Notes: generated by a model from the sequence alone, not told the origin. A DNA stretch of 64,000 nt from Gordius sp. MW1 (GCA_964036665.1 OZ038526.1:6324001-6388000), one strand, 5' to 3'. Counted from the stretch's first letter, positions 57,301 to 63,889 are shown. Made by a program: numbers and translations.

Positions 57301-60247
57301 GGCGGTCACCACTCCCCCCGATGACGCCCCTCCGGGGTCCGCCCTGCCCCGCCACCTCCAACGCATTTGGAGCGGTTTCATGGTACGCAGCGTTAGTTCC
57401 ATCGTCTCAGACTACGAACCACCACAACCAGCACCCATTGGTTCCGAAACGGTTCCGGGTGATGGTTCCGCTGGACTTGGTGCCAGGAACCAATCCTTTT
57501 TTCTGCTCCGAAAGCTGAGCGCCCGCCGAAATTCTGGTCTCAGTGCGGACGGTCGAACCCTGATGTGCGAAAGGAATCGCCTCTTAAGTGGCGATACAGA
57601 GAAAAGAACGAGTAAGGACTTGTTACGATATCTAATTTTTGTCGCTATTTGACGAATGAGATTGAACTAACTGGGTAATTTTAGTGTATGTTTCAGAGAT
57701 CTTTTATTACACACGCGAAAAGTGAAGGTTGATTACAAACATTTCTTTGTAGGTCAAATTTTAAAGGTTTAGATATTTTTTCCCCCATTTGTGTTAAAAA
57801 TTATGTTTATAAAATAACTAAATTCGGGTTCTCTGCTCGACTTCGATGTGATTTAGCCACAAACATATTTTATAGTGTTTTCGTGTGGCTTTGATTTGTC
57901 AGGCTGTGCCATGGTTTTGGCTTGTATTAACTTTAACGCCGCTTCCCTAAAACCGATATTACATATACTAACTATTTTATTATGTAACGATTTGTTTTTG
58001 CTGCTTTACAGTGGACCTTGACGGTAAGTCCAATTTATATATGTACTTGTTTTACTATGGCTGCTAATCTATCGGAAGGCAAAGCGACGGAAGTGTTTAT
58101 AACCTGTCGTAGCCCCCCCCCCCCCCATTTCATGGATTTAGTTAAATTACTTAGCTTTTGTGACCAGTTTCGAGCAAATGTAAAATACATATCTCAAATA
58201 TTAAAATAATTTTATATGATTATTATAATCTTTTGCACCAAATGAATCCCTCCTATTTCGAATAAACTCAAGCATTCATGGAAACCTTTGGTCATTTGCC
58301 GATTATAGATAGCATTAGCCATTTTCGGTTCTTCTCATATGCATTTGTTTCACTTTGCACGAAATACTGAAAACTTCTTTTTCTAAGGTGCTGCCGTTTT
58401 ATTTGTTCTTCCCTGTATTTTCGTCTTTACAATTTCTCTCACGCCTCATACTTTGCCTGCTACTTGACACTTGCATGCAACTCACTTGATCCTCGGGGCT
58501 GCTTAGATTTCACATTGATTACAGGGCGACTTTATTAAATTAAGATGTTAAAGTTGCACTATATTTGTGCATAAATCTATAAATAATCATAGGAAAAGAA
58601 GCCGTGGTCGAGCCCCCTAAGAGCCCTTCTGCCATGTACAAAAACGAAGTTAAACAGGGATCTGGTAAACGATCTTCTCGCGTCTACAACAAAAACATAT
58701 TGTCCGCCATAAATCAATTTCATAGGAAGCAACGCAAGGGTACCATTGACGTTTGGTGGTTATTTGACGACGGAGGTTTTTTTATTATTCCTCACGAATT
58801 TAATTATTTCAGCTTCTAAATATTGATTTATAATTTTTGGGTTATTCAATAGGTTTGACAATTTTGCTTCCCTACATAATATCCCAACGGAGGAATTGGG
58901 AAAACTGTAAGATGCGCTTTTTTGCCCTGTCCAAAAATAAGCGCGACCTCGATATCATGCACCACAAGTAATAATTAAAATTTACTGGTGCTCTTTTTTA
59001 TGGTATTTATTTTTATAAATATTTTTACATAGAATTATCATCGTTTTGTTCATAACATTTAAACGACTTGTTAAATGTACTGAATTCAGGACAGTATCTT
59101 AATTTGATCTTTAGCCATGACATTCTAATTGTATAATTTTAAAGCATTTGCGTTAATTTAGTTTTGGTGCAATGCTCACCAAGTTTCGTATTGATTATTC
59201 AGACGTTATCATTTTACCCGACATTCACCACAAACCAAACGCCGAAGGGTATGCCTGTGCACTTTGATATAGCCATAGCTTTCGAATACAGTTATTTGAA
59301 TAGTTTTAACAATAGAATACCATTTTAGGGTTATTATACAGATTACTTCAGATGAAAGTGCTTACAATTTTTGAGTCTTTGATGTAAGTCATTTAAAATT
59401 TAAAGCTTCGTATATCATTAAGAGCTGGATATTTTATAATTAAATTTTTCATTTTTTAATGATAAACGTATTTATATGATCTATATAAATTATCCCGTCT
59501 TTAAATATGCTAACGCTTCCGGATCTAACCGTAAATTCATAGGCCTAGAAGCAGAATAACTTTTTGTAAAATTTTTAATTCATGAAACAAGTGGCGTGGG
59601 GGTATGGCAATTACACTGAAAAGTCGTAGTTCATTTTGTTGCTCACGTTAAAATTAATACTTGTTGATGCGCTGAATATTTTATTTGTATTGTAAGCGCG
59701 CCATCAAATGGCGTACATGGGCCCTCGTAATCGAGAGTTGTGACAGTATTACCTATGTAATTTTGCGACTTTAGCATCGCGGCCTTCCAATCACTCATCG
59801 CAAAATATCGCGTTAAAGATGAGAACGATAGCAGGTACCGCAGGGGCATGATAACTGACGCCGAATATGCCGCTCTTGAACAAAAAACGTTTCGTCACAT
59901 ACGCTTGCACGAGATGCTCAACGATTATTCCAGCGACGCCAATCTCATCGTCATGTATGATACCAAGAAAGGCCTAGCCATAACTTTTTTTCTCTCTCAC
60001 ATTTTTTCATTCTAAAGTGTATACATTTTATACGGCTGAGATAGTTGCTTAGATGTTTAAGCGGGAAACTATTGCTAAACTATAATTTATTTATCATTTT
60101 GCTCGGTGTAGAACTTTACCCATGCCGCGTAAAGGAACTTGCTCGTCAGCTTTGTACATGGGCTGGCTCGAAATAATGACGCGCAACCTGCCCCCCATTC
60201 TACTACTACGAGGAAACCAACAGAGCGTCCTAACTTTTTACTCATGA
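26521..60247 (+). CDS. SLC12A (NKCC-like): Na-K-Cl cotransporter (SLC12A1/2/3 clade, NKCC-type), complete 24-exon gene
   Basis: An electroneutral Na+-coupled K+/Cl- importer of the plasma membrane. Twenty-four coding exons assemble with consistent phases into 4128 nt, 1375 residues plus stop (1371 without the microexon). Residues 1-340 are the cytosolic N terminus with an RFKV SPAK/OSR1-type docking motif (45-48) and the family block [15 protein letters not shown] near its end. Residues 340-832 hold 12 TM segments; 833-1375 form the C-terminal domain ([13 protein letters not shown]; ending QQSVLTFYS). TM8 has TLSSALAS, whose Ser pair binds Na+ in known NKCC/NCC structures and is absent from KCCs. 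TM3 has [11 protein letters not shown], with the Tyr of the K+ site (His in NCC). Both favour NKCC over KCC or NCC. It is longer than vertebrate NKCC1, mainly in the N terminus and the 464-bp exon 18. Confidence 0.95.
28111..28283. mobile_element. hAT-like MITE, family A
   Basis: Decayed left end CATGGGAGCCAGG and intact right end GGCTACGCCCATG. Flanks TTTGGGAC and CTTGTGAC match at 6 of 8 positions. It lies immediately next to a family C copy. Confidence 0.65.
28292..28496. mobile_element. hAT-like MITE, family C (TAGTGTTGTAAAAACGGCTGG ends)
   Basis: Ends TAGTGTTCTAAAAACGGC and its near-complement at the right (CTTTTTACAACACTA). Internal TTGGTCGAC and GTCGACT blocks are themselves inverted, so the whole 205 bp can fold. 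Flanks CTTGTGAC and CTTGGAAC match 6 of 8. Confidence 0.65.
28512..28787. mobile_element. MITE-like repeat with TTAGGG..CGT..TTAATA inverted ends
   Basis: The left end TTAGGGTGCGTCTTAATACG is inverted at the right as ATATTAAAACGGGCCCTTA, with similar spacing to CGATT. The interior is AT-rich and non-coding. Only one copy is seen here, so the superfamily is not assigned. Confidence 0.5.
29030..29203. mobile_element. hAT-like MITE, family A
   Basis: Ends CAGGGGCGAAGCCAAGG and CTGGCTACGCTCATG. Flanks CCACTCCC and CCACTCAC match 7 of 8, a clear 8-bp duplication. Confidence 0.75.
29697..31472 (-). repeat. Composite minisatellite repeat, internally deleted copy, in NKCC intron 1
   Basis: Minus-oriented copy of the family best seen at 61102-63889. 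It has the TTGCTATGCAATTTATGGGCTCG hairpin and a CCGT/CTGT microsatellite at 29700-29790, tandem 57-bp units with TTGCTATGCAATTTAACTAG (29970-30210), the CCAATGG minisatellite (30230-31065), and the GGCCGAAGGGCCGAG end at 31472. The tRNA-like module is missing. ORFs at 29697-31565 are translations of the repeats. Confidence 0.8.
32097..32246. mobile_element. hAT-like MITE, family A, left end eroded
   Basis: It starts within CCAGCCAGCATTGG and ends CTTGGCTACGCCCATG. The outer bases of the left inverted repeat are lost, so no target duplication can be read. Confidence 0.65.
33184..33342. mobile_element. hAT-like MITE, family A
   Basis: Ends CAGGGGCGTAGCCAGG and CCTGGCTACGCCCATG. Flanks CAACTATT and CAACAATT match 7 of 8, supporting an 8-bp duplication. 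Confidence 0.78.
33615..34158 (-). repeat. TRIM-like element 3' LTR
   Basis: A 544-bp repeat with a G-run near 33941 and another near 34076, matching 35119-35663. On the minus strand it runs from TGTCG to CGATA. Confidence 0.85.
35119..35663 (-). repeat. TRIM-like element 5' LTR
   Basis: A 545-bp repeat differing from its partner only by small indels near the GTGCG(T)AAAA segment and by G-run length. It is followed on the plus strand by the CCCTC target duplication. Confidence 0.85.
37344..37490. mobile_element. hAT-like MITE, family A
   Basis: Ends CATGGGCGTAGCCAGC and TGGCCGCGCCCATG. Flanking 8-mers do not match convincingly in this copy. Confidence 0.68.
37685..37889. mobile_element. hAT-like MITE, family C
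   Basis: AGTAAAAACGGTTGGG at the left is inverted at the right (CCCAGCCGTTTTTGCAATACTA), with TTTGGTCGG/TCGACCAAAC blocks inside. The outermost bases are decayed. Confidence 0.6.
38785..38932. mobile_element. hAT-like MITE, family C, shortened
   Basis: It has CTTGTAAAAATGGTTGGG at the left and ACCGAGTCGTTGTTGATACA at the right, with the internal TTTGGTTTTAGTCG block. It is shorter than other copies. Confidence 0.5.
39900..40680. repeat. Two tandem hairpin-module repeats (TTGCTATGCAATTTATGGGCTCG)
   Basis: Units starting at about 39907 and 40300 each begin with the hairpin motif (the second as TTGCTAAATGCAATTTATGGG), then GTTGTCC(G)TCC, then share ACTTAT(A/C)CGGGTTT and AATGGCTGT(G/T)GACTTA and a GACCATTGG/GACCGCTGG block. 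An inverted relative lies at about 53655-53870. No coding content. Confidence 0.6.
41462..41689. mobile_element. hAT-like MITE, family C
   Basis: TGTTGTAAAAACGGC at the left and CCATTTTTACAAACCA at the right, with TTGGTTTTAGTTGACTTAACA inside. Flanks GCCTGTTG and GCCTGCTC match 6 of 8. The small ORFs at 41323-41525 cross it and are not genes. Confidence 0.62.
42128..42289 (+). CDS. NKCC exon 2: end of N terminus into TM1
   Basis: Acceptor CTTTAG|GATGAC and donor TTG|gtagga, 162 bp, phase 0 at both ends. A Gly/Ser/Arg-rich linker leads into KFGWIKGVL, the invariant SLC12 sequence just before TM1. Splicing from exon 1 gives FFQENE-DDNGYY in frame. Confidence 0.92.
42924..42999 (+). CDS. NKCC exon 3: TM1
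   Basis: 76 bp from AAAG|GTACGC to ATCG|gtaatt. It encodes [18 protein letters not shown] and VVGQSGI, the discontinuous first helix of the ion site. The exon size and phase equal those of the vertebrate SLC12A1/A2 exon, as I recall them. It ends in phase 1. Confidence 0.94.
43307..43402 (+). CDS. NKCC exon 4: 96-bp TM2 exon (cassette-equivalent)
   Basis: Starts after GTAAAG and ends AAAGGAG|gttttc. It encodes [17 protein letters not shown] and [10 protein letters not shown]. Its 96 bp and its coverage of TM2 plus the adjacent loop equal the mutually exclusive A/B/F exons of vertebrate SLC12A1. Only one version was found here. The donor gttttc is weak. The next 6.4-kb intron contains the large inverted repeat. 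Confidence 0.93.
43981..46287 (+). repeat. Composite minisatellite element, left arm of 2.3-kb inverted repeat
   Basis: Order on the plus strand: hairpin start CTCGGGCCTTCGGCCCTCG; GA-rich tract; hairpin motif TTGCTATGCAATTTATGGGCGAG (44089); tRNA-like module (44373-44443, minus); a unique AT-rich segment (44460-45170); tandem CCAATGG minisatellite (45170-46155); and 57-bp units with TTGCATAGCAA (46180-46280). It is the near-exact reverse complement of 46693-48990. Open frames at 45287-45842 come from the minisatellite. Confidence 0.88.
44373..44443 (-). repeat. tRNA-like (pol III promoter-like) module
   Basis: On the minus strand 71 bp read GCCAGCATGGTATAGTGGTT at the start, with an A-box-like TGGTATAGTGG, and contain GGGGTTCAAGTCA as a B-box-like segment. 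The length equals that of a tRNA, but the acceptor ends do not pair, so this is a tRNA-derived relic rather than a tRNA gene. The same module occurs at 48528-48598 and 61482-61552. Confidence 0.6.
46288..46692. repeat. Loop between inverted-repeat arms
   Basis: It starts with the hairpin motif TTGCTATGCAATTTATGGGATCG, then tandem CCGTCGT units (46330-46365), two near-identical GAGGTGCCCCACCCCTCATC segments (46432 and 46493), then TTGCTATGCAATTTAACTAG units. This is the terminal part of the minus-oriented element copy. Confidence 0.78.
46693..48990 (-). repeat. Composite minisatellite element, right arm of 2.3-kb inverted repeat
   Basis: Minus-strand copy of 43981-46287 with the same module order, including a tRNA-like module (48528-48598) and minisatellite (46805-47815). 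One visible difference is an additional TTGTGTTTTATGTTTAG segment displaced near 48409. Confidence 0.88.
48528..48598 (+). repeat. tRNA-like module, right-arm copy
   Basis: Plus-strand copy of the 71-bp module with GTGAATTGG in place of GTGAACTGG. A-box-like and B-box-like segments are preserved. Confidence 0.58.
48991..49375 (+). repeat. Detached right end of a plus-oriented composite element
   Basis: It carries the TTGCATAGCAA 57-bp units, the paired GATGAGGGGTGGGGCACCTC segments, ACGGACG repeats and the terminal CATAAATTGCATAGCAATTA. Together with 43981-46287 it would make one full plus-oriented element, with the right arm (46288-48990) inserted inside it. Confidence 0.7.
49404..49562. 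mobile_element. hAT-like MITE, family A
   Basis: Ends CATCGGCGTAGCCAGG and TTGGCTACGCCTATG. Flanks AGCAACTC and AGCAACGT match 6 of 8. Confidence 0.7.
49831..49970 (+). CDS. NKCC exon 5: TM3
   Basis: 140 bp between TTCTCAG and gtaagt. It encodes [16 protein letters not shown] and [18 protein letters not shown]. The Tyr in AMYIVG is the K+-site residue of NKCC and KCC structures; NCC has His there. The split Gly codon at the 5' end completes VKGGGAYY with exon 4. Confidence 0.96.
50022..50192. mobile_element. hAT-like MITE, family A, with perfect 8-bp duplication
   Basis: GCCGTGTC occurs immediately before CATCGGGGTAGCC (50014-50021) and immediately after GCTACGCCCATG (50193-50200). This is the best-preserved target duplication of the family and defines its ends. 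Confidence 0.85.
50456..50572 (+). CDS. NKCC exon 6: TM4
   Basis: 117 bp, phase 0 to 0, between CAATTAG and gttagt. It encodes [18 protein letters not shown] followed by MEWEAK, the conserved end of TM4. Confidence 0.93.
50988..51358. mobile_element. Short hAT-like element with CATGACTACATAGACTGCTC ends
   Basis: The left end and its complement at the right (ATGAGCAGTCTATCTAGTC, ending 51358) are the termini also found around 7389-10447. Flanks CATGTAAC and CGTGTACC match 6 of 8. It lies within NKCC intron 6 and is non-coding. Confidence 0.65.
51496..51607 (+). CDS. NKCC exon 7: TM5
   Basis: 112 bp between GATCAG and gtaata, phase 0 in and phase 1 out. It encodes [20 protein letters not shown], then a short loop [14 protein letters not shown], matching the TM5 and following family segment. 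Confidence 0.92.
51650..51825. mobile_element. hAT-like MITE, family C
   Basis: TAGTGTTGTAAAAACGGC at the left and TTTTTTACGACACACTA at the right. Flanks CCTCTTAC and CCTCATAC match 7 of 8, which sets the ends and the 8-bp duplication of this family. It starts 43 bp downstream of exon 7. Confidence 0.75.
52192..52319 (+). CDS. NKCC exon 8: TM6
   Basis: 128 bp between TTCGTTTAG and gtaata. It encodes [20 protein letters not shown] and ANISGDLK, the discontinuous TM6 that forms K+ and Cl- sites with TM1. Confidence 0.96.
52831..53130 (+). CDS. NKCC exon 9: TM7 and large extracellular loop
   Basis: 300 bp, phase 0 to 0. [17 protein letters not shown] leads into TM7, followed by a loop of about 65 residues ending [16 protein letters not shown]. 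That loop carries N-glycans and four cysteines in vertebrate NKCCs. Here only two Cys and no N-x-S/T sequon (only NVD and NSC) are present. Confidence 0.94.
53440..53547 (+). CDS. NKCC exon 10: TM8 with the Na+-site serines
   Basis: 108 bp, phase 0 to 0. It encodes [20 protein letters not shown], then [16 protein letters not shown]. The SS pair is the Na+-coordinating pair that separates Na+-coupled SLC12 members from KCCs. Confidence 0.95.
53655..53870 (-). repeat. Hairpin-module repeat in NKCC intron 10
   Basis: Minus-oriented relative of 39900-40680: GGGCTCGGGCG at the left; CCAACGGTCATTAGCTAGTTTA and AAGTCCATAGCCATTAACCC inside; GGACGGACGGAC and a decayed hairpin (AATTGCAAAGCATTTAA) at the right end. 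Confidence 0.55.
54096..54219 (+). CDS. NKCC exon 11: TM8-9 loop and TM9
   Basis: 124 bp between TTTAG and gtaaga. It encodes [20 protein letters not shown], then [20 protein letters not shown], the conserved ALC(K/R)DN..P segment and TM9. It ends in phase 1. Confidence 0.94.
54456..54557 (+). CDS. NKCC exon 12: TM10
   Basis: 102 bp between CTTTTTAG and gtaaga. It encodes [20 protein letters not shown] followed by [13 protein letters not shown], the most conserved SLC12 block. Confidence 0.95.
54925..55080 (+). CDS. NKCC exon 13: TM11 and TM12
   Basis: 156 bp. The phase requires the TTCTAAG|GATTCAGG acceptor rather than the AG seven bases downstream, giving [19 protein letters not shown]11 and TM12 follow ([30 protein letters not shown]). 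Confidence 0.93.
55103..55284. mobile_element. hAT-like MITE, family C
   Basis: TAATGTTGTAAAAAGTGC at the left and CGTTTCTACAACAGCAACACTA at the right. Flanks CTAACAAC and CTAACATA match 6 of 8. It begins 22 bp after the exon 13 donor. Confidence 0.65.
55469..55568 (+). CDS. NKCC exon 14: start of the cytosolic C-terminal domain
   Basis: 100 bp between CACACAG and gtgacc. It encodes [20 protein letters not shown] followed by [23 protein letters not shown] and HVKNFR are invariant SLC12 junction motifs. Confidence 0.95.
55774..55885 (+). CDS. NKCC exon 15
   Basis: 112 bp between TGATTAG and gtattt. It encodes [20 protein letters not shown] and [15 protein letters not shown], the first beta-alpha unit of the C-terminal domain. 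Confidence 0.95.
56158..56292 (+). CDS. NKCC exon 16
   Basis: 135 bp, phase 0 to 0, between TTGTCAG and gtatgc. It encodes [20 protein letters not shown] and [20 protein letters not shown]. It aligns with the vertebrate segment ending in FYAPV..LREG. Confidence 0.9.
56378..56484 (+). CDS. NKCC exon 17
   Basis: 107 bp between TTTTAAG and gtaagc. It encodes [20 protein letters not shown] and [11 protein letters not shown], equivalent to the GLGRMKPN..LGFK..W family block. Confidence 0.94.
56564..56724. mobile_element. hAT-like MITE, family A
   Basis: Ends CATGGGTATAGCCAGG and CCTGGCTACGTTCATG. Flanks CCTATTTG and CTTATTTG match 7 of 8. It lies in NKCC intron 17. Confidence 0.78.
56955..57103. 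mobile_element. hAT-like MITE, family A, eroded
   Basis: Left end TGTGGCCTAGCCAAGG and right end GGTTACGCCCACG. Flanks AGGATATT and AGAATATT match 7 of 8. It is the second family A copy in intron 17. Confidence 0.7.
57148..57611 (+). CDS. NKCC exon 18: conserved strand plus long Pro/Thr/Ser-rich linker
   Basis: 464 bp between ACCAAAG and gtaagg. It starts [20 protein letters not shown], the conserved segment. Then comes a long low-complexity linker ([38 protein letters not shown]) ending [15 protein letters not shown]. The linker is clearly richer in GC than neighbouring exons and longer than the equivalent vertebrate loop. Open frames on the other strand and frame here are shadows. It ends in phase 1. 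Confidence 0.92.
58012..58023 (+). CDS. NKCC exon 19: candidate 12-nt microexon
   Basis: TGGACCTTGACG sits between a strong acceptor (GTTTTTGCTGCTTTACAG) and a consensus donor (gtaagt). It enters in phase 1 and leaves in phase 1, so inclusion adds four codons (giving T-M-D-L-D-G-K) and skipping gives T-R-K, both in frame. It lies in the disordered linker of the C-terminal domain. Confidence 0.72.
58593..58775 (+). CDS. NKCC exon 20
   Basis: 183 bp between AATCATAG and gttttt. It encodes a basic linker, then [20 protein letters not shown] and WWLFDDGG, the diagnostic SLC12 C-terminal motif. The donor gttttt is weak, as for exon 4. Confidence 0.95.
58853..58967 (+). CDS. NKCC exon 21
   Basis: 115 bp between TTCAATAG and gtaata. 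It encodes [20 protein letters not shown] followed by [13 protein letters not shown], the LTLLIPYLL..W..C..R family block. Confidence 0.94.
59162..59248 (+). CDS. NKCC exon 22
   Basis: 87 bp between TTAATTTAG and gtatgc. It encodes [20 protein letters not shown] and HKPNAEG, equal to LLSKFRIDFSD in vertebrate members. Confidence 0.93.
59775..59954 (+). CDS. NKCC exon 23
   Basis: 180 bp between GACTTTAG and gtatga. It encodes [20 protein letters not shown], a charged stretch, then [20 protein letters not shown]. It ends in phase 2 so that NLIVI joins TLPMPRKG. Confidence 0.93.
60112..60247 (+). CDS. NKCC exon 24: C terminus and stop
   Basis: 136 bp from GTGTAG to TGA. It encodes [20 protein letters not shown], then [19 protein letters not shown] and stop. 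The terminal SVLTFYS is nearly invariant in NKCC/NCC proteins, so this is the true C terminus. Confidence 0.97.
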
Positions 60248-61101
60248 GCGTCGCGCTGCGCGGCACCTACACATGGACGGCAACCAAACTTCGAAGCAAA
60301 ATTATAGTTTCGTTTTTGTACAGCGATACCCCAAAAATTTGCACTTAGGCATTTCAAGAAATATCGCCCAATGATAATAACATCTAGTCAACAAACTTGT
60401 CACAACAACCACTTTTTAACCTGGTGCATAATAGTCTTTCATACTCTTTCTAATCATCTAGCTCAGCGTACCTTATTTCGTTATTTATATCACACGTTGT
60501 TGTTCCATCGCCCTTATTTTCCTCGCACAAATTAAAGGCCATTTTATGCATCGTTTTACTTATGTCGTGGTTACCAAAAACAACCCTATTGTTACGAAAG
60601 ATGATACTCTTTTTTGTTGTGTTAAACTGTTTACTTGGGCAAAAAGGTATTAATAACTATATTATATATATTAAAAAGTGATTATAACGTGCCAAAGCGA
60701 CATACACACTAAAAACGCATTCTTACACTAAGTATATTACCCGATACTTTCATATATATCGACCACTTTAATGTATATTTACTAGCATCGCTCGTTGTTT
60801 CAATGTAAAATTTAATATACTTTGATTGCACTGTAAACTTTTCAATCCTACACTTTTGCGTGTTTATAATCCAATGACCAAAATGTGATAAATGTTCTTT
60901 GGCTGAATTTTTAGATAGATATAAAGGTGATTAAAAGCGAATGTAAGTTCGTCACGTTTCTTTTGAATTATGTCATATAGAGTATATATTTGAAAGTTTA
61001 GTTTAAAAATTAAAAGTGTTTTCTAATGTTATTGTAAAAATAATAGGGTTTAAAGGTGCTATTTTTTAACTGCGGAAACAAATCGAACAAATTTAAAAAT
61101 A
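60248..61101. other. NKCC 3'UTR and flank
   Basis: About 850 bp with no ORF or repeat ends. ATTAAAG near 60531 is a possible variant polyadenylation signal. I did not see a canonical AATAAA close to the stop. Confidence 0.4.
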
Positions 61102-63889
61102 AAAAACTCGGGCCTTCGGCTCTCGTGAGAAGGGGGAGAAGGGAAGGGGAGTAGGGGAAGGGGGAACTCTTCTATACTCCGTATAAACGTAGCATATTTG
61201 CTATGCAATTTATGGGCGAGAAAGGTGGGAAGGGGCGAGAATGCCTATAGGGGGTATTAGATGCAAAATAATTAGTTAATTAGTTATAGGCCCTTGTAGG
61301 GGAGGACATAGGGTAATTATCAATGATAACCAATTCAAAAACGAAAAAAAATTTCGATTTATTTGGCCAATGGTCATTTTTTTATTGGTCAGTAGCCAGC
61401 GGACGGTCAAAAATTCATATTATCATTGGTATTAACATGAACAAATATTAATTGAATTTAAAAAAATTAAAAAAAAAATTTGTCCCCTCCCTGACTTGAA
61501 CCCCACACCTCCAGTTCACAAGCCGGCGCTATAACCACTATACCATGCTGGCTTTAATATAGTAGAAGTTATTATGTTATTGATATAGATGATGAAATAA
61601 TAAAGTTGTGTTTTATGTTTAGAAAATCAATATATTTCGTCGGTCAGTAGCCAGCGGACGGTCAAAAAGTCATATTATCAATGGTATTAACAAAAACAAA
61701 ATATTAATTTAATGTAAAAAAAAAATTTAAAAAAAAGTTTTTTTTTAGTTTTAAAAAAGGGCTAAATTCTTAAACTACCAGCCCGATTCGCTCGAAACTT
61801 TACCCGTAGGTGCCCAGGGCGGCCGGGGGTAAAATAACCTTTTCAGATTCCTAAAATACCTTTTCATTTTAAAAATATCGGACATTTCCCTGCCACACGT
61901 GCGGTGTAATATCTATGACACGTAGAAAAATTTTACTAATTATATAAACTTACGCGCGCCATCTAATAAAGTACAATTCATGTTTGAGTTTAATAGTAGA
62001 TTCAATTTAATTAGAAATAACGGGCTATGCTTATACCTTTGAAGGAGGTTTCGAATTTTGTGTTAGTTTCTATCGATATATTTTATCGTAAATTAGAATC
62101 TAATACCTATATTATTTTTTTAAATATTACTTTTTAGGTTTTCTATGAAATCACAATCTAATTAAATGAAATATATTAACCCAATAAAAAAATATATATG
62201 CATTTATAAGGTTAAAAATATATATTACATAGTTGGCTGTCTGTTAGACCATCTATAATAAATTTTTAGGTTATATATAAAATTTGGCCAATGGTCATTT
62301 TTTTTCATTGGTAAGCAGCCAGGACACGGTAAAAGTGGATATAAATTCATGAGTCAAAAAAAAACGAAAAAAAAAAATTTTCGAATCACATTTTGGCCAA
62401 TGGTCATTTTTTCCATCGGTCAGGAGCCAGCGGACGGCCAAAAAGTCATAATAGCAATGGTAGTAACAGGAACAATCATAATAGTCAAAAAAACGAAAAA
62501 ATAAACTCGGATTCACATTTTGGCCAATGGTCATTTTTTTCCATTGGTCAGCAGCTAGCACACGGTAAAAGTGGATATAAATTCACAAGAGTAAAAAAAA
62601 CGAAAAAAAAATTTTCGAATCACATTTTGGCCAATGGTCATTTTTTTCCATTGGTCAGCAGCCAGGACACAATAAAAGTGGATATAAATTCATAATAGTT
62701 AAAAAAAAACGAAAAAAAAGTTTTCGAATCACATTTTGGCCAATGGTCATTTTATTCCATCGGTCAGCAGCCAGCGGACGGCCAAAAAGTCATAATAGCA
62801 ATGGTAGGAACAGGAACAATCATAATAGTCAAAAAAAACGAAAAAAATAATTTCGATTCACATTTTGGCCAATGGTCATTTTTTTCCATCGGTCAGGAGC
62901 CAGCGGACGGCCAAAAAGTCATAATAGCAATGGTAGTAACAGGAACAATCATAATAGTCAAAAAAAAAAACGAAAAAATAAACTCGGATTCACATTTTGG
63001 CCAATGGTCATTTTTTTCATTGGTCAGCAGCCAACGGACGGCCAAAAAGTCTTATTATCAATGATAGTAACAAGAACAATCATAAAAGTCAAAAAAAACT
63101 CCGGGATTCTAACCCAAAAACTAGTTAAATTGCATAGCAATTAAAAGTAAACAACTTTTATTTATGTTTATTATATAACATTGGTCAGCAGCCAGCGGAC
63201 GGCCAAAAAGTCATAATAGCAATGGTAGAAACAGGAACAATCATAATAGTCAAAAAAAACGAAAAAAATAATTTCGATTCACATTTTGGCCAATGGTCAT
63301 TTTTTTCATTGGTCAGCAGCCAGCGGACGGCCAAAAATTCTTATTATCAATGATAGTAACAAGAACAATCATAAGAGTCAAAAAAAACTCGGGGATTCCA
63401 ACCCCAAAACTAGTTAAATTGCATAGCAATTAAAAAGTAAACAACTTTTATTTATGTTCATTTATAACTAGTTAAATTGCATAGCATTATAACAAAAACT
63501 AGTTAAATTGCATAGCAATTAAAAGTAAACAACTTTTATTTATGTTTATTATATAACTAGTTAAATTGCATAGCAATTAAAAGTAAACAACTTTTATTTA
63601 TGTTTATTATATAATAGATAATTTAACAAATCTTATATTATAACACACCGAGGGAGATAGAGATGAGGGGTGGGGCACCTCTTATGCATTAATTTAAAAA
63701 ATAACACAGCGAGGGAGATAGAGATGAGGGGTGGGGCAACTCTTTCTCATGCATTAATTTAAAAAAGCGATAACCTAATATACCCAATGCAAATAGATAG
63801 GGAGGGTAACGGACGACGGACGACGGACGACGGACGACGGACGGACGACGGACACCAAAAAACGAGCCCATAAATTGCATAGCAATTAA
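61102..63889 (+). repeat. Composite minisatellite element, full copy 3' of NKCC
   Basis: The best reference copy. CTCGGGCCTTCGGCTCTCG start; GA-rich tract; hairpin motif at 61198; tRNA-like module (61482-61552, minus); unique AT-rich segment; CCAATGG minisatellite of roughly 120-140-bp units (62280-63375); 57-bp units with TTGCATAGCAA followed or preceded by CTAG (63110-63610); paired GATGAGGGGTGGGGCA segments; ACGGACG microsatellite; terminal CGAGCCCATAAATTGCATAGC. No coding capacity beyond repeat-derived frames. The hairpin-CTAG units recall Helitron 3' ends, but no Rep/helicase is present. Confidence 0.82.
61482..61552 (-). repeat. tRNA-like module, 3'-flank copy
   Basis: A third copy of the 71-bp module, with AGCCGGCGC in place of AGCCTGCGC. 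A-box-like and B-box-like segments are retained. Confidence 0.58.

Noticed and set aside
57083..57518. Two further ORFs overlapping NKCC exon 18
   Set aside because: Shadow frames of a GC-rich exon. The spliced NKCC frame explains the conservation.
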